Source: Rubrivivax gelatinosus (GTDB lineage: Bacteria; Pseudomonadota; Gammaproteobacteria; Burkholderiales; Burkholderiaceae_C). From it: 64,000 bases of DNA. Location: NCBI RefSeq assembly GCF_004340905.1, contig NZ_SLXD01000009.1:124001-188000 (forward strand), read 5' to 3'. Position numbers and translations under genes: made by a program. Under the pieces are notes generated by a model. The model did not search any database. It saw only the letters and a list, made by a program, of their open reading frames with translations, and was not told the origin of the DNA. Shown here piece after piece: positions 50,360 to 59,360 of the stretch (position 1 is the first letter of the stretch; the number at the start of each line of letters is the position of its first letter).

Positions 50360-52028
50360 ACGCGGCCTGAACCCGCCGGCCTTCGCGCCGGCGGCGCACC
50401 GCGCGCGGTCGCTGCCGTGGCGCGGCGCGCTCGCCGCGCTGCCGAACGCGCTGCTGACGCTGCTGCCGCTGGGCGCGGTGCTGGTGCTGGCGCTCACGCC
50501 GCAGGCCGACACCTGGGCCCACCTGTGGCAGCACGTGCTGCCGCGTGTGCTGGCCAACACCGCGCTGCTGATGGCGCTGGTGGCCGTCGGCGTGCTCGCC
50601 GTCGGCGTGCCGCTGGCCTGGCTGACGGCGATGTGCGAGTTCCCGGGCCGGCGCGTCTTCGCCTGGGCGCTGGTGCTGCCGCTGGCCTTCCCGGCCTACG
50701 TGCTGGCCTTCGTGCAGATGGGCCTGTTCGAGTACGCCGGCCCGGTGCAGACGGCGCTGCGCGAGCTCTTCGGTAGCAGCCGCTGGTTCCCCGAGATCCG
50801 CGGCAGCTTCTGGGGGCTGACGCTGGTGCTGGTGCTGGCCTTCTACCCCTACGTCTACCTGCTCGCGCGCGGTGCCTTCCTGACCCAGGGCCGGCGCGCG
50901 CTGGAGGCGGCGCAGACGCTGGGCTGCTCGCCGGCCGGCGCGCTGTGGCGCGTGGCGCTGCCGATGGCGCGGCCGTGGATCGGCGCCGGCCTGGCGCTGG
51001 TGCTGATGGAGACGCTGGCCGACTTCGGTGCCGTCGCGGTGTTCAACGTCGACACCTTCACGACCGCGCTCTACAAGGCCTGGTTCGACCTGCACGACCT
51101 GGGTGCGGCGGCGCAGCTGGCCTCGCTGCTGGTGCTCGTCGTGCTGGTGCTGGTCGCCGCCGAGCAGCGCTCGCGGCAGGCGCAGCGTTTCGATGCCGCC
51201 GCCGGCGGCGACGCGCGGCGCGCGCTCGGGCCGCGTGCGCGCTGGCTGGCCACCGCGTTCTGCGCGGCGGTGCTCGGCGCGGCCTTCGTCGTACCGATGC
51301 TGCAGATCGTCGTCTGGTCGCTGCAGGTCTGGCGCGAGGACCTGGACGCGCGCTACTGGGGCTTCGCCTGGAACACGCTGCGCCTGGCCGGCACCACCGC
51401 GGCGGCGGTCACGGTGCTGGCGCTGCTGCTGTCGTGGATCCGCCGCCGCCATGCCGACGCCGCCACCGCCTGGCTGGTGCGGCTGGCCGTGGTCGGCTAC
51501 GCCTTCCCCGGCGTGGTGCTCGCGGTCGGCGTGTTCGTGCCGATCGCCTGGTTCGACGCGCAGCTGCTGGCGCTGCTCAAGCCCTTCGGCGTCGAGCCGC
51601 TGGCGCTGCTCAAGGGCAGCCTGGCGACGATGCTGCTGGCGCTGGCGGCGCGTTTCCTGGCCGTGGGCTTTCACGCCACCGACAGCGCGATGCAGCGTGT
51701 CAGCCGCCACCAGGAGGAGGCCTGCGCCTCGCTGGGCCTGACGCCGTGGCAGACGCTGCGCCGGCTGCACCTGCCGCTGCTGCGCGGCGGCCTGCTCGCG
51801 GCCTTCCTGATGGTGCTGGTCGACGTCATGAAGGAGATGCCGATCACGCTGATGACCCGCAGCTTCGGCTGGGACACGCTGGCCGTGCGCGTGTTCCAGC
51901 TCACCTCCGAGTCGATGTGGCAGCAGGCGGCGCTGCCGGCGCTGGCCATCGTGCTCGTCGGCCTGCTGCCGGTGGCGCTGCTGGTCATGCAGACCGAACG
52001 CAGGCCCTCGTCCCGAACCCTGTCCTGA
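50346..52028 (+). CDS. fbpB: Ferric iron ABC transporter permease
   Basis: Protein of 560 residues with twelve membrane helices in two homologous halves, each with a BPD_transp_1/EAA loop (first half LEAAQTLGCSPAGALWRVALPMARP, second half EEACASLGLTPWQTLRRLHLPLLRG). It is the fused two-lobe permease of FbpB type. The reading frame has only TTG at 50346 as a start near the predicted N-terminus; no ATG or GTG appears until well into the protein, so TTG initiation is likely. It is probably translationally coupled to fbpA through the 14-bp overlap. Confidence 0.9.
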   Translation: MATAERGLNPPAFAPAAHRARSLPWRGALAALPNALLTLLPLGAVLVLALTPQADTWAHLWQHVLPRVLANTALLMALVAVGVLAVGVPLAWLTAMCEFPGRRVFAWALVLPLAFPAYVLAFVQMGLFEYAGPVQTALRELFGSSRWFPEIRGSFWGLTLVLVLAFYPYVYLLARGAFLTQGRRALEAAQTLGCSPAGALWRVALPMARPWIGAGLALVLMETLADFGAVAVFNVDTFTTALYKAWFDLHDLGAAAQLASLLVLVVLVLVAAEQRSRQAQRFDAAAGGDARRALGPRARWLATAFCAAVLGAAFVVPMLQIVVWSLQVWREDLDARYWGFAWNTLRLAGTTAAAVTVLALLLSWIRRRHADAATAWLVRLAVVGYAFPGVVLAVGVFVPIAWFDAQLLALLKPFGVEPLALLKGSLATMLLALAARFLAVGFHATDSAMQRVSRHQEEACASLGLTPWQTLRRLHLPLLRGGLLAAFLMVLVDVMKEMPITLMTRSFGWDTLAVRVFQLTSESMWQQAALPALAIVLVGLLPVALLVMQTERRPSSRTLS

Positions 52029-52038
52029 GTCGCTCACG

Positions 52039-53043
52039 ATGCTCGAAGTCGAACACCTCACCCTGGGTTATGGCGCGACGGACGTCGTGCAGCGGGCCAC
52101 GCTCGGCCTGGCGCGCGGCGAGATCGGCTGCCTGCTGGGGCCCTCGGGCTGCGGCAAGACGACGCTGCTGCGCGCCATCGCCGGCTTCGAGGCGCCGCGC
52201 GGCGGCCGCATCCTGCTCGACGGGCGCGTCGTCGCCAGCGCCGGGCACCAGCTGCCGGCGCGCGAACGCGGCGTCGGCATGGTCTTCCAGGAGCACGCGC
52301 TGTTCCCGCATCTGGACGTCGAGGGCAACGTCGCGTTCGGGCTGCGCGGCCTGGCGGCGGCCGAACGCCGCGCGCGCGTCGCCCAGATGCTGGCGCTGGT
52401 CGGCCTGGACGGCATGTGCAGGCGCTGGCCGCACGAGCTGTCCGGTGGCCAGCAGCAGCGTGTCGCGATCGCCCGCGCGCTGGCGCCGCGGCCGGCGCTG
52501 CTGCTGCTCGACGAGCCGTTCTCCAGCCTGGACACCGGGCTGCGCGAGTCGATCGCACGCGAGCTGCGCAGCATCCTGCGCCAGGCCGGCGCCACCGCGC
52601 TGATGGTCACGCACGACCAGCCCGAGGCCTTCGCGATGGCCGACCGCATCGGCGTCATGGCCGGCGGCCGGTTGTGCCAGTGGGCCGACGCCTTGGAGCT
52701 CTACCGGCGCCCGGCGACGCCCGAGGTTGCGGCGCTGGTCGGCTGCGGCGTGCTGCTGCCGGCGCGGCGCGTCGCCGACGGCTGGTCGACCGCGCTGGGC
52801 CTGTTCGATGGCGGGACACCGGCTTTCGAAGACGGCGACGGCACGCGCGTGCTGCTGCGTCCGCAGGCGCTGCGCCTGGTGCGCGAAGGCGGCGTGCCGG
52901 CGACGGTGGCCGAGCGGAGCTTTCGCGGCAGCCATTTCGCCTACGAACTCGCGCTCGCCGACGCCACGCGGGTGCTGGTGCACGGAGACACCGCGCACGT
53001 GCACGACATCGGCGCCGTCGTCGGCCTCGCACCCGCGTCCTGA
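52039..53043 (+). CDS. fbpC: Ferric iron ABC transporter ATP-binding protein
   Basis: Protein of 334 residues. Walker A is GPSGCGKTT, the Q-loop and signature LSGGQQQRVAIARAL follow, Walker B is LLLLDEPFSSLD and the switch His is in VTHDQPEAFAMADRI. A C-terminal TOBE-like domain (about 235-330) is typical of FbpC/PotA-class importers. It energises Fe3+ uptake through FbpB. The start ATG at 52039 lies 10 bases after the fbpB stop. Its stop codon abuts that of the convergent small gene at 53044 (TGATCA), with no intervening terminator. Confidence 0.94.
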   Translation: MLEVEHLTLGYGATDVVQRATLGLARGEIGCLLGPSGCGKTTLLRAIAGFEAPRGGRILLDGRVVASAGHQLPARERGVGMVFQEHALFPHLDVEGNVAFGLRGLAAAERRARVAQMLALVGLDGMCRRWPHELSGGQQQRVAIARALAPRPALLLLDEPFSSLDTGLRESIARELRSILRQAGATALMVTHDQPEAFAMADRIGVMAGGRLCQWADALELYRRPATPEVAALVGCGVLLPARRVADGWSTALGLFDGGTPAFEDGDGTRVLLRPQALRLVREGGVPATVAERSFRGSHFAYELALADATRVLVHGDTAHVHDIGAVVGLAPAS

Positions 53044-53481
53044 TCAGGTCTCTTCTTCGGCCTCGATGACCAGCCGCAGCCGCTCGGCGCCGCCGCATTC
53101 GACGAAGGCCTGCACCCGCAGCTCGCGGCCCACCGGCACGCTGCGCCGGAAGCGGTAGTCCAGGCCGTCGTAGCGGCCCTGGGTGTCGGTGGCGATGCGC
53201 CGCGACCACTGCAGCTCGCCGTCGGCGAGCACGCGCAGCGCGTGCCAGGGCGAGCGTGCGCCGTCGAGCGGGCGAACGCTCATCGCCACCGAGATCTCGA
53301 AGCGGCGCTCGCGGCGCGCGTCGGCGGGCACGACGAGCAGGGCATCGGCACGGTCGCCGGCGTCCAGGTGCCAGCGTTCGGGGCGGGCGGGATCGGCGGG
53401 GCGGGCGGTGCTGCTCAAGGCGGTGACGTGTCGGAGGCGGCGAGGGCCGCGAGCGTAGCGCAGCCCGCGCCGGCGGCGCAT
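53044..53481 (-). CDS. Hypothetical protein, acidic C-terminus
   Basis: Protein of about 145 residues with no recognised domain. It has a basic Arg-rich N-terminus (MRRRRGLRYARGPRRLRHV), possibly not part of the mature protein, and a soluble beta-rich remainder (WHLDAGDRADALLVVPADAR, RFEISVAMSVRPLDG, YDGLDYRFRRSVPVGRELRVQAFVECGGAERLRLVIE). It ends in EAEEET. The ATG at 53481 is the first convincing start, but a TTG at 53418 would give a shorter, better-balanced protein. It converges on fbpC with abutting stops and diverges from the small gene near 53515. Confidence 0.5.
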   Translation of the reverse strand: MRRRRGLRYARGPRRLRHVTALSSTARPADPARPERWHLDAGDRADALLVVPADARRERRFEISVAMSVRPLDGARSPWHALRVLADGELQWSRRIATDTQGRYDGLDYRFRRSVPVGRELRVQAFVECGGAERLRLVIEAEEET

Positions 53482-53514
53482 GGCCGTGCCCGGCGCGCGC
53501 TTATGCTCGCGGCC

Positions 53515-53589
53515 GTGATGAACACGATCCCGATGAACCGCCGCCGTGCCGCGGCACGGCCGTCGCGGCACGCAGCATGGGCGCGATGA
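53515..53589 (+). CDS. Possible short upstream ORF overlapping the Sui1 gene start
   Basis: A 24-codon frame (GTG ATG AAC ACG ...) rich in Arg and Ala whose TGA overlaps the Sui1 start codon (ATGA). A TATGCT hexamer lies 7 bases before its GTG, so a leaderless transcript would begin here. It may be a coupling leader or chance. Confidence 0.25.
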   Translation: MMNTIPMNRRRAAARPSRHAAWAR

Positions 53590-53954
53590 ACGACCGCCGC
53601 CGTGCCGGCGCCGGCGGCCTGGTCTATTCCACCGAGGGCGGGCGCATGTGCCCGGCCTGCCGCCGGCCGCTGGCCGACTGCGCCTGTGCTGCGCCGAAGG
53701 CGGTGCCGGCCGGCGATGGCGTCGTGCGCGTCGGCCGCGAGACCGCCGGCCGAGGCGGCAAGGGGGTCACCGTCGTGCGTGGGCTGGCGCTCGACGAGGC
53801 GGCGCTGGCCGCCCTGGCCAAACGCCTGAAGGCGCACTGCGGCAGCGGCGGCACGGCCAAGGACGGCGTCATCGAGATCCAGGGCGAGCACCGCGACAAG
53901 GTGCTGGCCTTGCTCCAGCAGCAGGGCTGGACGGTGCGGCGCAGCGGCGGCTGA
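53586..53954 (+). CDS. yciH: Sui1/eIF1-family translation factor (YciH-like)
   Basis: Protein of 122 residues. An N-terminal part has a cysteine pair motif (GRMCPACRRPLADCACAAP). The Sui1 fold follows (VVRVGRETAGRGGKGVTVVRGL ... LAALAKRLKAHCGSGGTAKDGVIEIQGEHRDKVLALLQQQGWTVRRSGG), matching the YciH/eIF1 pattern that ends in G-x-x-V-R-x-G. In E. coli YciH influences initiation fidelity. The Cys-rich N-terminus with two CxxC-like pairs may bind zinc. An ATG nine bases upstream (53577) is an alternative start. Confidence 0.85.
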   Translation: MNDRRRAGAGGLVYSTEGGRMCPACRRPLADCACAAPKAVPAGDGVVRVGRETAGRGGKGVTVVRGLALDEAALAALAKRLKAHCGSGGTAKDGVIEIQGEHRDKVLALLQQQGWTVRRSGG

Positions 53955-54050
53955 GCCGGCGCGGTCAGCCCGCCCGGGAGCGAGCCGACACGACAAGATG
54001 CCAGCCACGGCATGGCGCCGTGGCCGGACGAGGCAGGCGTCGACGCCGGC

Positions 54051-54305
54051 TCAGGTCGCCGGGGTGGTGATGCCCAGGCAGTTGTTGCAACGGCCCAGCC
54101 CGCGCAGGCGCGGGTCGGGCTTGCCGTCGCCCGTCTTGAAGTTGGCGTGGCACTTGATGCACACGTACATCTTCGAGCTGGACATCATCGGCTTGACGCC
54201 GGGTTCGGCATTCGGGCGTGCGGCGGTGTACTCGGCCTGGGTCTGACGGAGTTTCGGGCCTTGTGGGGCGGAATTGGACGGTGCTGCGGAACGGCGGGTG
54301 GCCAT
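54051..54305 (-). CDS. Small zinc-ribbon-like protein (CxxCH...CxxC)
   Basis: Protein of 84 residues: a basic, disordered N-terminal half, then KMYVCIKCHANFKTGDGK and GRCNNCLGITTPAT. The two CxxC pairs spaced about 20 residues apart look like a zinc ribbon. The first contains CxxCH, but there is no signal peptide or second heme ligand, so a cytochrome is unlikely. No strong ribosome binding site is visible before ATG 54305. It lies between the Sui1 and DUF3422 genes, on the opposite strand to both. The function is unknown. Confidence 0.55.
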   Translation of the reverse strand: MATRRSAAPSNSAPQGPKLRQTQAEYTAARPNAEPGVKPMMSSSKMYVCIKCHANFKTGDGKPDPRLRGLGRCNNCLGITTPAT

Positions 54306-54448
54306 GGCGCTGTATCGGGGGCTCGGGGGCCTCGTGCTATCGCTAACCCCCTATTGTCCGCTGAAATGGGGTCACTCCGCTGCTTGATCCGTGTCGCCTC
54401 GGTCGATCAGGGGGGATGCCATACTTCGGGCCCCTCAGGTCACGTCTG

Positions 54449-55738
54449 ATGCCGCAGCTTCCACCCGACTATCCCGGTCGTTTCGAACTCGCTGACGAAG
54501 TCCACGCTCGCCCGCCCGAGCCGCTGGAGTTGCCGTCGCGTGCGACCTATGTCGCGGTGATGGTCGACCCGACCGACCGCGACAGCGAGCGCGCCCACAT
54601 CGTGCGCCTGTTCGAGGCTTTCGCCGTCGTGCCCCCGGACGCCGGGCTGACGCAGTTCAGCGCCCAGCTGGGGCCCTTGCGCATCAAATGGGAGCGCCAC
54701 GGCGAGTTCTCCGGCTACGTCTTCCTGCTCGACGGGCTGAGCCCGACGCCGTTCACCGAGCCGGCGACCACACGCCTGCCCGCCGGCTGGCTGGAGGCCA
54801 TCCCCGGCCAGACCATCGTCGCCGCGCACGCCAAGCTCGTCGCCGGCGCCCAGGAGGTGCCCGACCCGCAGGCGCTCGCCGACCACTTCGGCGGCAACAT
54901 CGTCGTCGGTTCGTCGATCGGCGAAGGCGCCGGTTACGCCTTCACCGACTTCAAGATCCACGCCGACGGCTGCGCGCGTTTCTTGCTGATGGACCGCGGC
55001 CTGACGCCGCGCCAGGCCGGCCGCATGCTGCAGCGGCTGCTGGAGATCGAGGCCTACCGCATGCTCGCGCTGCTGGCGCTGCCGATGGCACGCGAGCAGC
55101 TGCCGCGCATCGTGCAGATCGAACGCTCGCTCGAGACGCTGACCGGCGAGATCGCGCGCGAAGGCGCCGACGAGGAACGTCTGCTGCAGGAGCTGACGCG
55201 CACCGCCGCCGAGATCGAGCACGAGCTCACCGCGACCCAGTACCGCTTCGGCGCCACGCGCGCCTATGCCGAGCTGGTGCGCACCCGCATCGCCGAGCTG
55301 CGCGAGGTGCGCATCGCCGGCACGCAGACCATCGAGGAGTTCATGGCCCGGCGCTTCACGCCGGCCGTGGCCACCTGCAACACCGTCTCGCAGCGCCTGC
55401 ACGAGCTGGCCGACCGCGTCGCGCAGGCCAGCGGGCTGCTGGCCACGCGCGTGGGCATCGCCCGCGAGAAGCAGAACCAGGCGCTGCTGGCGTCGATGAA
55501 CCGGCGCGCGCAGCTGCAGCTGCGGCTGCAGAAGGCGGTCGAAGGGCTGTCGATGGCGGCCATCGTCTACTACGCGGCCGGCCTCGTCGGCTACGTCGTC
55601 AAGGGCGGCAAGGCCGCCGGGCTGCCGCTGGACCCCGAGCTGATCGTGGGCCTGTCGATCCCGCTGCTCGCCGGCGTCGCCTACCTCGTGCTGCGGCGCG
55701 CCCGCCGCCACCTCGCCACCAGCGAGCGCAATTCCTGA
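54449..55738 (+). CDS. DUF3422 family membrane-anchored protein
   Basis: Protein of about 429 residues matching the DUF3422 family. Typical motifs are an N-terminal RFELADEVHARPPEPL, a central coiled-coil domain (EIEAYRMLALLALPMAREQLPRIVQIERSLETLTGEI...), and two C-terminal membrane helices (GLSMAAIVYYAAGLVGYVV, LIVGLSIPLLAGVAYLVL). Its function is not known. The ATG at 54449 fits the family start; an upstream ATG would add 11 residues. bchI follows 30 bp downstream on the same strand, so it may head the chelatase operon. Confidence 0.8.
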   Translation: MPQLPPDYPGRFELADEVHARPPEPLELPSRATYVAVMVDPTDRDSERAHIVRLFEAFAVVPPDAGLTQFSAQLGPLRIKWERHGEFSGYVFLLDGLSPTPFTEPATTRLPAGWLEAIPGQTIVAAHAKLVAGAQEVPDPQALADHFGGNIVVGSSIGEGAGYAFTDFKIHADGCARFLLMDRGLTPRQAGRMLQRLLEIEAYRMLALLALPMAREQLPRIVQIERSLETLTGEIAREGADEERLLQELTRTAAEIEHELTATQYRFGATRAYAELVRTRIAELREVRIAGTQTIEEFMARRFTPAVATCNTVSQRLHELADRVAQASGLLATRVGIAREKQNQALLASMNRRAQLQLRLQKAVEGLSMAAIVYYAAGLVGYVVKGGKAAGLPLDPELIVGLSIPLLAGVAYLVLRRARRHLATSERNS

Positions 55739-55768
55739 GATTCCGACCCTCCTGAAAGCCGTTTCCTC

Positions 55769-56764
55769 ATGAAGTTGACCTATCCCTTCTCGGCCATCGT
55801 CGGCCAGGACGAGATGAAGCTCGCGATCCTCATCGCCGCGGTGGACCCGAGCGTGGGCGGGGTGCTGGTCTTCGGCGACCGCGGCACCGGCAAGTCGACC
55901 GCCGTGCGTGCGCTGGCGGCGCTGCTGCCCAAGATGAAGGCCGTCGTCGGCTGCCCCTACAACCGTGACCCGGCGCTCGAACCCGCCGGCGCGCCCAAGC
56001 CCAAGACCCACCAGGTGCCGGTGCCGGTCGTCGACCTGCCGCTGGGCGCCACCGAAGACCGCGTCGTCGGCGCGCTCGACCTCGAACGCGCGCTGTCCCA
56101 GGGTGTCAAGGCCTTCGAGCCCGGCCTGCTGGCGCGCGCCAACCGCGGCTTCCTGTACATCGACGAAGTCAACCTGCTCGAAGACCACCTCGTCGACCTG
56201 CTGATCGACGTCGCCGCCTCGGGCGAGAACGTCGTCGAGCGTGAAGGCCTGTCGGTGCGCCACCCCGCGCGCTTCGTGCTGGTCGGCTCGGGCAACCCGG
56301 AAGAAGGCGAGCTGCGGCCGCAGCTGCTGGACCGCTTCGGCCTGTCGGTCGAGGTCAAGACGCCGACCGACATCCCGGTGCGCATCGAGATCGTGCGCCG
56401 CCGCGACGCCTTCGAGCGCGACCCCGAGGGCTTCACCGAGAAGTGGAAGGCCGAGGACGACAAGATCCGCCGCCGCATCCTGGCCGCGCGCAAGCGCCTG
56501 GAAGAGGTGCAGGTGCCCGACGCGGCGCTGGAGCGCGCCGCCCAGCTGTGCATGAAGCTCGGCACCGACGGCCTGCGTGGCGAGCTGACGCTGATGCGTG
56601 CCGCGCGCGCGCTGGCCGCGATCGACGGCGACAAGGCCGTCGGCGACAGCCAGTTGAAGCGCATCGCCGCGCCGGCGCTGCGCCACCGTCTGCGCCGCAA
56701 CGTGCTCGACGACGCCGGCTCCACGGTGCGCGTGGACCGCGCGGTGCAGGAACTGTTCGCCTGA
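55769..56764 (+). CDS. bchI: Magnesium chelatase ATPase subunit I
   Basis: Protein of 331 residues, the AAA+ motor of Mg-chelatase, which inserts Mg2+ into protoporphyrin IX at the branch to bacteriochlorophyll. Walker A is GDRGTGKST (36-44). Walker B lies in GFLYIDEVNLLEDHLVDLLIDVAASGEN, and the arginine finger/sensor regions (GSGNPEEGELRPQLLDRFGL) are intact. The protein forms a hexamer with BchD. It is first of the bchI-bchD-bchO run; its TGA shares a base with the bchD ATG. Its presence indicates a phototroph. Confidence 0.95.
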   Translation: MKLTYPFSAIVGQDEMKLAILIAAVDPSVGGVLVFGDRGTGKSTAVRALAALLPKMKAVVGCPYNRDPALEPAGAPKPKTHQVPVPVVDLPLGATEDRVVGALDLERALSQGVKAFEPGLLARANRGFLYIDEVNLLEDHLVDLLIDVAASGENVVEREGLSVRHPARFVLVGSGNPEEGELRPQLLDRFGLSVEVKTPTDIPVRIEIVRRRDAFERDPEGFTEKWKAEDDKIRRRILAARKRLEEVQVPDAALERAAQLCMKLGTDGLRGELTLMRAARALAAIDGDKAVGDSQLKRIAAPALRHRLRRNVLDDAGSTVRVDRAVQELFA

Positions 56765-58506
56765 TGTCCTCCAAGGCCTGGGAAGACGCCACGCTGGCGG
56801 CGGCGGTGTTCGCCGTCGACCCGGCGGGCATCGGCGGCGTGCATGTGCGCTCGCCCGCCGGCCCGGTGCGCGACCGCTGGCTGGCCGCGCTGTCGCGTGC
56901 GCTGCCGACGCCGCCGCGGCGCATGCCGGTGGGCATCGCCGACGACCGCCTGCTCGGCGGCCTGGACCTCGCCGGCACGCTGCAGGCCGGGCGCCCGGTC
57001 GCGCAGCGCGGCCTGCTCGCCGATGCCGACGGCGGCGTCGTGCTCGCGGTGATGGCCGAACGCCTGCCGCCGGGCACCGCGGCGAAGATGGCCGCGGTGA
57101 TCGACCGCCACGAAGTCGTCGTCGAACGCGACGGCGTCGCGCTGTCGCACCCGACACGTTTCGGCGTCGTCGCCTTCGACGAAGGCGGCCCCGACGACGA
57201 CCCGGTGCCGATCGCGCTGACCGACCGCCTGGGGCTCAAGCTCGACTTCACGCAGATCCCGCCGCGCGAAGCGCCCGAGATCGACTTCGGCGACGTCGCC
57301 GACGCGCGGGCGCTGCTGCCGCGTGTGCGCTGCGGCGACGAGGCGCTGCAGGCGCTGGTGCAGGCTGCCGTCGCGCTGGGCATCGCCTCGCTGCGCGCGC
57401 CGCTGCACGCCCTGCACGTGGCCTGCGCGCACGCCGCGCTGAACGGCCGCGACACGGTGGAGGCCGAGGACGCCTCGGCCGCCGCGCGCCTGGTGTTCGC
57501 GCCGCGCGCCACGCAGCTGCCGGCGCCGCCCGAGCAGGAAGCCCCGCCCGAGGAGCCGCCGCCGCCGCCGCCGGACCAGGACCCGAACCAGGACCCGCCG
57601 CCGCCGGACAACGAGCAGCAGGCCGAGGAGCTGAAGGGCCCGATGGAAGACCAGGTGCTCGACGCCGTGCTCGCCTCGCTGCCGCCGGCGCTCCTGGCGC
57701 AGATGCAGGCCGACTACGCCTCGCGCGAACGGGCGCGTTCGTCGGGCAAGTCGGGCGCGCTGCACAAGGGTGGCCACCGCGGGCGTCCGTCGGGCATCCG
57801 CCGCGGCGAGCCCAAGGCCGGCCAGCGCCTGAACCTGATCGCGACGCTGCGCGCCGCCGCGCCCTGGCAGCGTGTGCGCGGCGCCATCAAGCCGCGGGTG
57901 CAGGTGCGGCCCGACGATTTCCACGTCACCCACTACCGCCAGCGGCGCGAGACGACGACGATCTTCGTCGTCGACGCCTCGGGCTCGTCGGCGCTCAACC
58001 GCATGGCCGAGGCCAAGGGCGCGGTCGAGCTGCTGCTGGCCGACTGCTACGTGCGCCGCGACAAGGTGGCGGTGATCGCCTTCCGCGGCAAGGCGGCCGA
58101 GCTGCTGTTGCCGCCGACGCGTTCGCTGGTGCGCGCCAAACGCAGCCTGGCCGGCCTGCCGGGCGGCGGCGGCACGCCGCTGGCGGCGGCGGTCGACGCC
58201 GCCGGCGCGCTGGCCGAGTCGATCCGCCGCCGTGGCGACACGCCGCTGGTGGTCTTCCTGACCGACGGCCGCGCCAACGTCGCGCTCGACGGCACCGGCG
58301 GGCGGCCCAAGGCCGAGGCCGATGCGCTCGACGCCGCGAAGCGCATGCTCGCCAGCGGCGCGGCGACGATGCTGATCGACACCTCGCCGCAGCCGGCGGC
58401 GCAGGCGCGCAAGATCGCCGGCGCGATGCAGGCGACCTACATGCCGCTGCCCTACGCCGGCGCGCAGACCCTGTCGCAGGTGGTGCGCGCCCGCGCCGGT
58501 GGCTGA
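56764..58506 (+). CDS. bchD: Magnesium chelatase subunit D
   Basis: Protein of 580 residues. An N-terminal AAA+ domain lacks a functional Walker A, as usual for BchD. A Pro/acid-rich linker follows at about 258-290, then a C-terminal von Willebrand A domain with the MIDAS motif DASGSS (Asp404, Ser406, Ser408). It joins BchI in a double-ring motor that drives the BchH catalytic subunit, which is not in this window. The ATG at 56764 overlaps the bchI stop by one base (TGATG). Confidence 0.94.
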   Translation: MSSKAWEDATLAAAVFAVDPAGIGGVHVRSPAGPVRDRWLAALSRALPTPPRRMPVGIADDRLLGGLDLAGTLQAGRPVAQRGLLADADGGVVLAVMAERLPPGTAAKMAAVIDRHEVVVERDGVALSHPTRFGVVAFDEGGPDDDPVPIALTDRLGLKLDFTQIPPREAPEIDFGDVADARALLPRVRCGDEALQALVQAAVALGIASLRAPLHALHVACAHAALNGRDTVEAEDASAAARLVFAPRATQLPAPPEQEAPPEEPPPPPPDQDPNQDPPPPDNEQQAEELKGPMEDQVLDAVLASLPPALLAQMQADYASRERARSSGKSGALHKGGHRGRPSGIRRGEPKAGQRLNLIATLRAAAPWQRVRGAIKPRVQVRPDDFHVTHYRQRRETTTIFVVDASGSSALNRMAEAKGAVELLLADCYVRRDKVAVIAFRGKAAELLLPPTRSLVRAKRSLAGLPGGGGTPLAAAVDAAGALAESIRRRGDTPLVVFLTDGRANVALDGTGGRPKAEADALDAAKRMLASGAATMLIDTSPQPAAQARKIAGAMQATYMPLPYAGAQTLSQVVRARAGG

Positions 58507-59332
58507 AGACCGCCGCTTCGTCAACGCCGCCGGCCTGCGCTGGCACGTCGAACGTTCCGGGCGCGGCCCGGGCACGATGCTGCTGCTGCACGGCACCGGC
58601 GCGTCGGCGCACAGCATGGCGGCGCTGGGCGAGCGCCTGGCCTGGCGCTGGCGCCTCGTCGCGCCCGACCTGCCAGGCCACGGCGAGACCAGCCGGCCGA
58701 CGCCCGAGCAGCTGACGCTGCCCGGCATGGCCGCCGCCGTCGGCGCGCTGCTGGCCGAGATGAAGCTCGCGCCCGACGTCATCGTCGGCCACTCGGCCGG
58801 CGCCGCGGTCGCGGTGCGCATGGTGCTCGACGGCCTGGTGAAGCCGTCGGTCGTGGTCTCGATCAACGGCGCCTTCCTGCCCTTCGGCGGGCGCGCTGCG
58901 GCGCTGCTGTCGCCGCTGGCGCGGCTCTTATACGCGCAGCGCTGGGTCTCGCACCTGTTCGCACGCCGAGCCGAGGACCCGGCGGTGGTGCGCCGCTTGA
59001 TCGAAGGCACCGGCTCGCACCTGGACCAGGACGGGCTGGACGCCTACCGGGCGCTGATGACACGCCCCGGCCACGCCGAGGCCGCGCTGGGCATGATGGC
59101 CCACTGGGACCTGAGCACGATGGAGCAGGACCTGCGGCGTTTCCCGGTGCCGCTGTGGCTGGTCACCGGGCTGCACGACCGCGCGGTGCGGCCGTCGCAG
59201 GCGCGGCGCGTGGCCTCGCTGTGCCCGCGGGCGCTGCTGCTGCCGCTGCCCGGTGTCGGCCACCTCGCACACGAGGAAGCCCCCGACGCCGTCGCGCGTC
59301 TGCTCGGGACGCTGCCGGCACCGGCGGTATAA
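58499..59332 (+). CDS. bchO: BchO-like alpha/beta hydrolase
   Basis: Protein of 277 residues with the alpha/beta-hydrolase fold: oxyanion HGTG (LLLHGTGASAHS), nucleophile elbow GHSAG (Ser in IVGHSAGAAVAVR), Asp in LVTGLHDRAV and His in PGVGHLAHEE. BchO is found next to bchD in purple bacteria and has a poorly defined role in Mg-porphyrin metabolism. The start GTG at 58499 overlaps bchD by 8 bp. Its end has a TATAAC box (59328-59333) that might start transcription of the next gene. Confidence 0.88.
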   Translation: MAEDRRFVNAAGLRWHVERSGRGPGTMLLLHGTGASAHSMAALGERLAWRWRLVAPDLPGHGETSRPTPEQLTLPGMAAAVGALLAEMKLAPDVIVGHSAGAAVAVRMVLDGLVKPSVVVSINGAFLPFGGRAAALLSPLARLLYAQRWVSHLFARRAEDPAVVRRLIEGTGSHLDQDGLDAYRALMTRPGHAEAALGMMAHWDLSTMEQDLRRFPVPLWLVTGLHDRAVRPSQARRVASLCPRALLLPLPGVGHLAHEEAPDAVARLLGTLPAPAV

Positions 59333-59360
59333 CGCCTCGGTCGTCCGCAAGGAGTTCCCG

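Noticed and set aside
46991..50560. A 1189-codon minus-strand open frame over the TonB receptor and fbpA
   Set aside because: The plus strand has two complete, recognisable proteins with good ribosome binding sites; the opposite frame has no domain and low-complexity composition.
54051..54305. Reading CIKCH as a heme c site in the small protein
   Set aside because: There is no signal peptide or anchor for export to the heme-attachment machinery, and the second CxxC makes a zinc ribbon more likely.
54440..57157. A long minus-strand frame over DUF3422 and bchI
   Set aside because: No recognisable domain, and it lies antisense to two well supported genes.
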